From: Faecalicoccus sp.
GTDB taxonomy: Bacteria > Bacillota_I > Bacilli_A > Erysipelotrichales > Erysipelotrichaceae
NCBI GenBank assembly: GCA_017941505.1
Contig: JAGAWH010000203.1
Span: 1 to 29,833, forward strand
DNA: 29,833 nucleotides
Direction of reading: 5' to 3'
A program made the position numbers and the translations under genes. Shown here in pieces: positions 24,665 through 29,833 of the stretch; within the stretch, counting starts at the first letter, position 1, and each line of letters starts with the position of its first letter. The notes beneath the pieces were generated by a model. That model saw nothing but the letters and a program-made list of their open reading frames with translations, ran no database searches and was not told the origin of the DNA.

Positions 24665-24952
24665 TTATATTCTTATACGAAAAAATCCGCCAAAAGGCGG
24701 AAAATGTATTAAATAAAAAATAAGAATAATATGCAGGATGATCGCAAGCGGAACAAGAATTCGAAACCGAGTATGTTTTGTCTTATGATGAAATATCATC
24801 ATTCCAAGATAGGCTCCGATTCCTCCACCCAGAAACGCTATCAGAATCAATGTTCTTTCACGAATACGCCATGTATTTCGCTTTGCCTTACCCTTATCGA
24901 TTCCATATAAAAGAAAAGCTAAAACATTAATAATCAAGTAATAATATATCAT
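24665..24952 (-). CDS. DUF1294 membrane protein
   Basis: 95 aa with three hydrophobic helices. The family pattern is clear: YGIDKGKAKRNTWRIRERTL, then FLGGGIGAYLGMMIFHHKTKHTRF. Function unknown; it is a common small membrane protein. Its ATG overlaps the MBL stop by four bases (ATGA), so it is translated from the same message. The last codons (PPFGGF) are written by the terminator hairpin of the operon, which may explain the odd C-terminus. Confidence 0.88.
   Translation of the reverse strand: MIYYYLIINVLAFLLYGIDKGKAKRNTWRIRERTLILIAFLGGGIGAYLGMMIFHHKTKHTRFRILVPLAIILHIILIFYLIHFPPFGGFFRIRI
24679..24701 (-). terminator. Terminator inside the end of the DUF1294 gene
   Basis: Stem TCCGCC (24686-24691) with GGCGGA (24696-24701), loop AAAA, T-run on the minus strand (A-run 24680-24685). 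The hairpin lies before the stop codon at 24665 and encodes PPFGG. Confidence 0.85.
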
Positions 24953-25728
24953 ATTTCTACTACTCTTCCTGTTGATAAATAATCTAAGTTATGCATCGTT
25001 TTCTTTAAATGTTCATACGGTCCTACTCCGGTACAATGGCAGGTATAATACATCGTATTATAGGCTGATAATTCCTTAGAATATCGATCCAATTTATCGC
25101 TGTCCTTTTCCGGGTCCAATCTCATTAAATGAAAGCCTCCGATTAAGATATCCGGATGAATCCGATCCATAATATTTAATATTCCCTTATGAGAACATCC
25201 GCTGATACATATCTTTCGATTATTATCATAAATCATTAAATACTGTTCATGACGAAAATCTTCCGGTATTTCTATCCCGTTTCGAACAGTTGATAAACCG
25301 TTGGCATACACCGGATATTTCATCGGCTGTTCAAAAAAGGAAACAATCGATAATTCTTCATCTAAATCAGTATCTTTTGATACCTTAATAAAACGGTCAT
25401 TCTTTTCAAGAGAAGGGTCTATTCCGATGTTTTTAGGGCCGTGAAGGTGGGTTTCAAAGACATATGGGTTCACATATATATTAGCCTTAGAATTGTTCTC
25501 TAAGAAGGTTTTAATACCTCCTCCATGGTCATAGTGACCATGACTGAGAACACAGATATCCACTTCCCCTAAATCAATCCCTAAACGCTTCGCATTATCC
25601 AAAAATAAGGAACTCTGTCCGGTATCAAATAAGATTTTATGAAGCTTTGTTTCTATATATAAAGACAATCCATGTTCTACCGGAAAATCACAACTTGTGG
25701 TATTTTCCGTTAATACTGCAACTTTCAT
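24949..25728 (-). CDS. MBL-fold metallo-hydrolase
   Basis: 259 aa from ATG 25728 (AAAGGAG 6 bases upstream; the frame extends 9 codons further). The metal-binding motif is S-H63-G-H65-Y-D67-H68-GGG. FDTGQS (34-39), SGCSHKGILNI and GGFHLM supply the other ligands. The DTGQ, GCSHKG and CHCTG blocks are those of the archaeal/bacterial DHPS-like MBL proteins (MJ0301 type), of largely unknown substrate. It lies between ybaK and DUF1294 genes with four-base ATGA overlaps on both sides, so the three are coupled. Confidence 0.9.
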   Translation of the reverse strand: MKVAVLTENTTSCDFPVEHGLSLYIETKLHKILFDTGQSSLFLDNAKRLGIDLGEVDICVLSHGHYDHGGGIKTFLENNSKANIYVNPYVFETHLHGPKNIGIDPSLEKNDRFIKVSKDTDLDEELSIVSFFEQPMKYPVYANGLSTVRNGIEIPEDFRHEQYLMIYDNNRKICISGCSHKGILNIMDRIHPDILIGGFHLMRLDPEKDSDKLDRYSKELSAYNTMYYTCHCTGVGPYEHLKKTMHNLDYLSTGRVVEI

Positions 25729-26195
25729 TGAGACTCCTTTGTGACATTCACCCATTTTTCATAATTCGTGTATTTTTCCAATTCTTGTAGATTTAATTTA
25801 ACTGCAGAATTTGGAGTTCCCGCTGCCGGATACAGTTTGTCCAATTGTTTTAAGGATTCATCTAAATAGACCTTTACATTGTCATTAACCGCAAAAGGAC
25901 AGACACCACCCATCGGATGACCGATCTGGGATACCAATTCATCCTGCTTGATCATCTTTGCCTTACATTGAAATTCTTTTTTATATTTAGAATTATCTAT
26001 TCTGGCATCACCTGCCACCTCAATCACAATTGGACCATCCGATGTCATAAATGCCATGGACTTAACGATATCTTTTTCTCCACAGTTTAGTACCTTGGCA
26101 GCTAATTCTACCGTAGCACTGCTGGAATCAAACTCTATTACACGGTCTTCCATACCATATTGTTTGAAATATTCTTTTACCTTTTCAATTGCCAT
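25725..26195 (-). CDS. YbaK/EbsC-type aminoacyl-tRNA deacylase
   Basis: 156 aa, single domain. Features of the YbaK/ProRS-editing fold: FDSSSATVELAAKVLNC, KSMAFMTSDGPIVIEVAGDARID, IGHPMGGVCPFAV (the GHxxGGVxPF loop) and AAGTPNSAVKLNL. Such free-standing proteins hydrolyse wrongly charged tRNAs such as Cys-tRNA(Pro) or Ala-tRNA(Pro); the exact substrate is not fixed by the sequence. First gene of the trio ending in DUF1294, with the ATGA overlap to the MBL gene. It is divergent from yigZ, with a 79-base shared promoter region. Confidence 0.9.
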   Translation of the reverse strand: MAIEKVKEYFKQYGMEDRVIEFDSSSATVELAAKVLNCGEKDIVKSMAFMTSDGPIVIEVAGDARIDNSKYKKEFQCKAKMIKQDELVSQIGHPMGGVCPFAVNDNVKVYLDESLKQLDKLYPAAGTPNSAVKLNLQELEKYTNYEKWVNVTKESQ

Positions 26196-26274
26196 GAGTA
26201 CTACCTCCGTACGTTTTATTTTACCTTAAAACAAAAAGATTGAAACCCTTTGATTTTTCTTATAGGATAAAGCC

Positions 26275-26883
26275 ATGGCAAGAATATTTGAAGATGTGAT
26301 ATCGACTACTGAGATCAAAAAATCAAAATTTATTTGTTATTTACATCGAACTAACAGCGAAGAGGATGCGCGTGACTTTATTAAATATGTGCGTAAAAAA
26401 CATCCTCAGGCAACCCATGCCTGCACAGCGATGGTCATAGGAAATATTGTTCGATCCAACGATGACGGAGAACCTTCCGGAACCGCAGGGCATCCTATGT
26501 TAGATGTATTGACAGGAAACAATTTAGAGGATATTTTAGCAGTGGTAGTACGATACTTCGGAGGCATTAAGCTAGGAACAGGCGGCCTTGTACGTGCCTA
26601 CAGCGGCAGCGTGAAAGATGCCTTAAGTCAGGCTCATTTAACAGAAATGACCGTCTTTAAAGAATATGCCATCACTTTTCCATATGATATGATCGGGAAA
26701 ATGGATCAATTCTTCCGAAGCCGTAATATCGAAGTCGTTGAAAAAGAATATGATGAATCGGTTACTTACTATTATCTTGTCACAGATGATATAACCGAAG
26801 CTTTAAAGGAAATATCGAATGGACAGATTGAGCCTTTATATATTGAAGATATTGAAAAAGAACAGGTCATTGAAAAGATATAA
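26275..26883 (+). CDS. yigZ: YigZ/IMPACT-family protein
   Basis: 202 aa, normal length. The N-terminal UPF0029 domain has SKFICYLHRTNSEEDARDFI, then DDGEPSGTAGHPML and VVVRYFGGIKLGTGGLVRAYSGS. A C-terminal RNA-binding-like (EF-G domain IV-type) segment follows. The family is linked to ribosomes and to control of translation under stress, from its eukaryotic IMPACT relatives; the bacterial role is unclear. The ATG lies 5 bases after AGGAT. It leads a plus-strand set with the membrane protein and the GNAT gene. Confidence 0.92.
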   Translation: MARIFEDVISTTEIKKSKFICYLHRTNSEEDARDFIKYVRKKHPQATHACTAMVIGNIVRSNDDGEPSGTAGHPMLDVLTGNNLEDILAVVVRYFGGIKLGTGGLVRAYSGSVKDALSQAHLTEMTVFKEYAITFPYDMIGKMDQFFRSRNIEVVEKEYDESVTYYYLVTDDITEALKEISNGQIEPLYIEDIEKEQVIEKI

Positions 26884-26899
26884 ATGAAAGGAGACCACT

Positions 26900-27283
26900 A
26901 TGGATAGCTTTATTTTTATGTTTTTAATTGTGATGATTATTTCAACAATTTTATCCGTTGTAACAAGACATCCTGAATTTTTTGGATTTCTTTTGTTGTT
27001 TTATTTTATCCGCCGTTTAATGATGCCAAGACGAAGAATTTCGCGTACATATTACTATACAACTCATAACCCTAATGATGAGACCGATAGAAGAACCGAA
27101 TACAGAAACGATGATAGAAGAGACGACAATACCCAAACAAACAACCAAAATAACGGAAGAACATATCAGCAGCAAAGAGCAGAAAATCTGGAACACAATG
27201 CCCATGTCGAAGTTCGCCCGCCGATGCAGGGTTCTATTGATGTAGAATATACCGAAGAAGTAGAAGAGGATCTTCCAGAATGA
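26900..27283 (+). CDS. Small membrane protein with a disordered polar tail
   Basis: 127 aa. One or two hydrophobic helices (residues 4-22 and 26-40) are followed by a basic patch (RRLMMPRRRISR). A low-complexity, Asn/Gln/Asp/Arg-rich tail (about 55-100) should be unfolded, and the end is acidic. ATG 26900 follows GAAAGGAGACC. It lies between yigZ (16 bases away) and the GNAT gene (ATGA overlap), so it belongs to that operon. I do not recognise a family. Confidence 0.78.
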   Translation: MDSFIFMFLIVMIISTILSVVTRHPEFFGFLLLFYFIRRLMMPRRRISRTYYYTTHNPNDETDRRTEYRNDDRRDDNTQTNNQNNGRTYQQQRAENLEHNAHVEVRPPMQGSIDVEYTEEVEEDLPE

Positions 27284-28191
27284 TCCGGGCAAATGCGATC
27301 GGATATACAAACGAAGTCAAAGAATTACTTCAAAAGTCTATGTTGACAATGACACCCCGTGAAATTGATATTTGGATGGAAGAAGTCTTTGAACCGGAAA
27401 ATATGTTGTTGTATATCGAGGATGATACCGTAACATCCTGTATGCAGATCAAAAAAAGAAACTATTCGTATCAAAAACAGGTATGCAGGGCATCTGTTGT
27501 AACACTGGCATGTACATTGCCGGATTATCGACAGAGAGGCCAGTTTACGGCCCTGTTGGATGCGTTTTTAGACCAGGCTGCCGTCAATGATCTTGTCAGC
27601 ATGGTCTATACACCAACCCCAAAATTATTTGAGCAGAGAAGTTTTCTTCCGATATCGCATACGAAAATGTATCGCATCAATAGTTCTAAGTGTCAAAAAG
27701 GGAGTGACTATCATGTACACTCCTGGACAGATAAAATAGATTTATACGATACTTATCTGAAGTTTATGGACTATTTTGATGGAAGTGTAATCCTTACTAA
27801 AAAAGAATTTGAGGATAAACTGCATTATGAATTATCCTGCCGCAAAAAAATTGTATATATGAAAGATCATGGAGAAATCCAGGGATTTGCGATCTATAAG
27901 AATTGTAAGGATTATATTCGAATCGATGTACTTGTTTATTTTAACGCGGATGCGATTTATGACTTATTCCGTTACTTATCCATTCGAACCGAATTGATTA
28001 ATTTTACCGTTACGGAAGATGAACGCTTTGAAAAGCTGTTTGATTTTGAATATCCAAGAACTACAGGAACGGTTCTGGTACGTTTAAACAATTATATGTT
28101 ATTTAATAAATGGGCTAAAAATCAAGTTCATAATGCTAAAGAAGCTTATCAGAATTTAGATAATTCCGGATGGAATCACTTTATTGACTAA
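27280..28191 (+). CDS. Eis-like GNAT acetyltransferase
   Basis: 303 aa. The N-terminal GNAT domain has the acetyl-CoA region VVTLACTLPDYRQRGQFTALLDAFLDQA (here R-Q-R-G-Q in place of RxxGxG/A). Then follow an YxPTPKLFEQRSFLPI-like segment and a second, looser GNAT-like half (about 160-280), as in Eis-type enzymes. It probably acetylates a small-molecule amine. The ATG overlaps the stop of the membrane protein gene (ATGA). It ends in a terminator whose stem begins at the stop codon. Confidence 0.83.
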   Translation: MIRANAIGYTNEVKELLQKSMLTMTPREIDIWMEEVFEPENMLLYIEDDTVTSCMQIKKRNYSYQKQVCRASVVTLACTLPDYRQRGQFTALLDAFLDQAAVNDLVSMVYTPTPKLFEQRSFLPISHTKMYRINSSKCQKGSDYHVHSWTDKIDLYDTYLKFMDYFDGSVILTKKEFEDKLHYELSCRKKIVYMKDHGEIQGFAIYKNCKDYIRIDVLVYFNADAIYDLFRYLSIRTELINFTVTEDERFEKLFDFEYPRTTGTVLVRLNNYMLFNKWAKNQVHNAKEAYQNLDNSGWNHFID

Positions 28192-28213
28192 ACCGCTTTA
28201 TGCGGTTTTTTTC
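28190..28213. terminator. Terminator of the yigZ operon
   Basis: Stem AAACCGC (28190-28196) with GCGGTTT (28202-28208), loop TTTAT, followed by a T-run. It lies against the convergent 87-aa gene, whose stop is at 28213. Confidence 0.9.
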
Positions 28214-28476
28214 TATTGGTATTTTTCTCTCCAGGTATAATATTCAACATCTTTTTCTTCAGATATTTCTGCATCCTTTTTCTGTTCATATACATGAAAT
28301 ACGGAATTATCAAATAGAGATAAGAAATCATCCTGGCTGATCTTACTGTTCCAGTTAGTACTTTTTAAATGAATCCTGCCATCCTTCATAAACGCGATGG
28401 TCCTTTTCTTTTCCTCAATCAAGACCATTCCCTGTTTTAAATAATCCAAAGCTTCATAAATTAAATCTGTTTTCAT
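28213..28476 (-). CDS. Hypothetical 87-aa protein
   Basis: The ATG at 28476 is used because GGGTGA lies 5 bases upstream; the frame is open 18 codons further without a ribosome site. The protein starts MKTDLIYEALDYLKQGMVLI, has a short beta-rich core (KKRTIAFMKDGRIHLKST), an acidic segment and ends YYTWREKYQ. No signal peptide or membrane helix. I do not recognise a family. Confidence 0.68.
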   Translation of the reverse strand: MKTDLIYEALDYLKQGMVLIEEKKRTIAFMKDGRIHLKSTNWNSKISQDDFLSLFDNSVFHVYEQKKDAEISEEKDVEYYTWREKYQ

Positions 28477-28534
28477 ATGTATCACCCAAGTCATTATACG
28501 ATTGTCGATGGTTATTGCCAAATGCTTCAAATAT

Positions 28535-28564
28535 AAAAAAGACTTAAAGTAAACTCTTTAAGCC
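28535..28564 (-). terminator. Terminator of the macro-domain remnant
   Basis: Stem GACTTAAAG (28541-28549) with CTTTAAGCC (28556-28564), one G-T pair, loop TAAACT, T-run on the minus strand (A-run 28535-28540). Confidence 0.8.
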
Positions 28565-28572
28565 CTTACGTT

Positions 28573-29085
28573 CTAAAACAATTCGTTCACCTTATAACCT
28601 GTCGTGTAATCAACTTGAATTAAATCCATAGATGTTAATCGCTTAGATAACTCTCTTATTCTGTCTTCTTCATCCTTGGTATTGTATCGTTTTTTCCAAT
28701 TCGCAATATATTGGAATACTTCATTTTCTGTGACAGATTCTTTTGTCTTTTTTAACTCATCATATGAATAGATAATTGTTGAAACAAGCTCAGCTTGGTT
28801 TGTATCACTGATTCTTCTAAATAAATTAAGTGTTTTATATGCATTATTTCTATCTTGTTGAGAATAGTCTTGAACATGCAATACAAAAGAATCAGATACA
28901 GACAATTATATCATTTTTCCTAATTCTTTTTCCGTAATCAAATTATTATTAGAAAGTACTGTAATCATTTGTTTGATATCGTCAGAATATGGCCCATATG
29001 TTCCTTTTTGAAAAGTTAAATGCAAATCAGTGCCACATCGACTGAGAATATAACAAATCTTTTGAAAAATAACACGTCCTACCTT
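28573..29085 (-). pseudogene. C-terminal remnant of a macro-domain (Appr-1-p processing) protein, with an in-frame stop
   Basis: Reading one frame from 29085 to 28573 gives KVGRVIFQKICYILSRCGTD, then LHLTFQKGTYGPYSDDIKQM and LSNNNLITEKELGKMI. A TAA stop at 28906-28908 follows, and then VSDSFVLHVQDYS onward to KVNELF with no frame change. The blocks FQKICY, F-x-KGTYGP and LGKMI match, from memory, the C-terminal domain of long macro-domain proteins that act on ADP-ribose. The macro domain itself is missing and there is no start codon with a ribosome site. So it is a 5'-truncated, stop-interrupted relic of about 171 codons, still followed by a terminator. The 110-codon part after the stop could in principle start at a TTG (28905), but it has no ribosome site. 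Confidence 0.72.
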
Positions 29086-29106
29086 TTTACATTTGTGAAT
29101 ATATGC

Positions 29107-29373
29107 GGTGATGAAGCAAGTGCATCCGGAAAAACAACCTTAGAAGGTTACGATGGACGAATCGTACTCAAACAATCGTCTATAACCCTGAAAAAAGGCG
29201 AAACATTTAATGCCATGGACTATTTGGACAGCTGTACGAATGCCTGGTATGAAGATATTTCTGATCAAATGAATATTTCAGATGATGTTGATACTTCAAA
29301 AGCCGGAACCTATACAGTCAAATACTCCATCTATGATGTAGAAATGCCACTCACTGTGAAAGTAACTGATTAA
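29107..29373 (+). pseudogene. 3' remnant of a surface-protein gene (DUF5011/Ig-like domain)
   Basis: About 88 residues: IVLKQSSITLKKGETFNAMD, YLDSCTNAWYEDI, then DDVDTSKAGTYTVKYSIYD and a stop. The VDTSKAGTYTVKYS block and the surrounding strands are typical of bacterial Ig-like DUF5011 domains in secreted or surface proteins. The open frame continues upstream to 29020, but that part lies opposite the macro-domain relic and reads as its antisense, so true homology probably begins near 29100. There is no signal peptide, so this is a 5'-truncated remnant ending in a hairpin. Confidence 0.65.
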
Positions 29374-29394
29374 TAACCTCTTCATGAGGTTATT
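29372..29394 (+). terminator. Hairpin after the surface-protein remnant
   Basis: Stem AATAACCTC (29372-29380) with GAGGTTATT (29386-29394), loop TTCAT, beginning inside the stop codon. The tail TTTCAG is only weakly T-rich. Confidence 0.7.
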
Positions 29395-29521
29395 TCAGAC
29401 TGTTGACAAAGGTGGGGTTATTTAACAGATAGACCCCACTTTCGTTTTGCGAGCCAGTCGTTTCAGCCTAATCTTTAGTAATGGAGCTTATACATAGATT
29501 AATTTTTGGCAATGCACTAAC
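29395..29521. other. Non-coding stretch with one hairpin
   Basis: I see no gene. GTGGGGT (29412-29418) can pair with ACCCCAC (29433-29439), followed by TTTCGTTTT. The stretch CAGACTGTTGACAAA just before it is of a kind I associate with the ends of decayed insertion elements, but I cannot prove that here. Confidence 0.4.
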
Positions 29522-29629
29522 AAAAATCCGAACGTTCGGATTTTTTTGTTTATCCGAACCTTTGATAAATCCGAACCTTTTTCTAAATATGGCTTAAGTA
29601 CAGCTGTTTATAGGGCTAAAGGTTCGGAT
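29522..29629. repeat. Cluster of ATCCGAAC half-sites upstream of the last gene
   Basis: A perfect 24-base palindrome (29522-29545, AAAAATCCGAAC and its complement) is followed by ATCCGAACCTTT at 29552 and again at 29569, 17 bases apart. The inverted copy AAAGGTTCGGAT lies at 29618-29629. The palindrome with its T-run can also act as a terminator. The last copy ends 11 bases before a TATAAT. Confidence 0.85.
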
Positions 29630-29640
29630 TTTATTTCCGA

Positions 29641-29646
29641 TATAAT
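29641..29646 (+). promoter_or_regulatory. -10 box of the last gene
   Basis: A perfect TATAAT, 32 bases before the ATG. The -35 zone (about 29618-29623) coincides with the inverted AAAGGTTCGGAT copy and has no good TTGACA, so a protein bound there could activate or repress. Confidence 0.55.
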
Positions 29647-29678
29647 GATCATTGACCAACAGTAGAAAGGAGAAATTT

Positions 29679-29833
29679 ATGGTCAATGACAAAAAATTAT
29701 TACAACCGATAGGTTCTATCCGTGGAGCCTATTCTAAGCTCCTGCCGCAGTATAAATCAATTGTTGACTGGTATATCAGTTTTCAGAATACTGCCGGCAA
29801 TTTATCTATTTCCTCTTTTTTAGGAATCGCACG
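29679..29833 (+). CDS. Unrecognised protein, 5' part only
   Basis: 51 codons up to the window end, starting MVNDKKLLQPIGSIRGAYSK and continuing LLPQYKSIVDWYISFQNT, with no stop reached. The ATG follows AGAAAGGAGAAATTT, an excellent ribosome site, and a perfect -10 box lies upstream. The N-terminus looks soluble and helical. I cannot name a family from so little. Confidence 0.7.
   Translation, partial: MVNDKKLLQPIGSIRGAYSKLLPQYKSIVDWYISFQNTAGNLSISSFLGIA

Noticed and set aside
29020..29106. N-terminal part of the 117-codon plus-strand frame
   Set aside because: It lies opposite the macro-domain relic and shows no signal peptide or domain; only the part after about 29107 resembles a known domain.

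Overview
The window looks like chromosomal DNA of a low-GC Gram-positive bacterium (Firmicutes). Shine-Dalgarno sites are strong (AAAGGAG-type), Rho-independent hairpins with T-tracts are abundant, TGA is used as a stop and Trp is TGG, so it is not a Mollicute. An Erysipelotrichia- or Clostridia-like host is my best guess. It is an inference from gene content; there is no marker gene to fix it. A lipoprotein esterase and a streptococcal-type antigen I/II adhesin suggest a host-associated (oral or gut) life.

Layout. (1) 1-6.7 kb, all on the minus strand: the 5' part of a cardiolipin synthase gene. Next comes a 2.8-kb insert holding a membrane HTH regulator, a 55-aa zinc ribbon, a membrane HEXXH peptidase and a Fic protein without the usual catalytic His. 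The insert lies between two copies of the same 49-bp gene-end-plus-terminator sequence. Upstream of it is a tight three-gene cassette (unknown alpha-helical protein, TerB-like protein, glycine-rich membrane protein). (2) 6.8-12.4 kb, minus: a GH1 phospho-glycosidase with a helical N-terminal extension, a flavin reductase-like protein, phosphatidylserine decarboxylase and synthase, an ElaA-type acetyltransferase, a 35-aa membrane peptide and an unknown helical protein. (3) 12.5-20.7 kb: on the plus strand an RpiR-type regulator and a lipoprotein esterase; on the minus strand a DRB0094-type RNA ligase and a 1272-aa antigen I/II adhesin with a long structured leader. (4) 20.8-24.7 kb: a MATE exporter divergent from a Crp/Fnr regulator with a Crp-like dyad between them, a 21-bp tandem-repeat block, and an AlbA_2/GHKL-ATPase regulator. 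(5) 24.7-28.5 kb: a translationally coupled trio (YbaK, MBL hydrolase, DUF1294), divergent YigZ with a membrane protein and an Eis-like GNAT, and an 87-aa hypothetical gene. (6) 28.5 kb to the end: decayed DNA. It holds the C-terminal remnant of a macro-domain protein with one in-frame stop, a surface-protein remnant on the other strand, a cluster of ATCCGAAC repeats, and the start of a gene I do not recognise.

Themes. Membrane and envelope biology dominates: anionic and zwitterionic phospholipid synthesis (cls, psd, pssA), membrane proteins, an adhesin and a lipoprotein. The best candidates for undescribed biology are the TerB/glycine-rich cassette (4078-6710), the regulator/zinc-ribbon/peptidase module beside it (1312-2854), and a promoter-like motif shared by the adhesin and RNA ligase genes.
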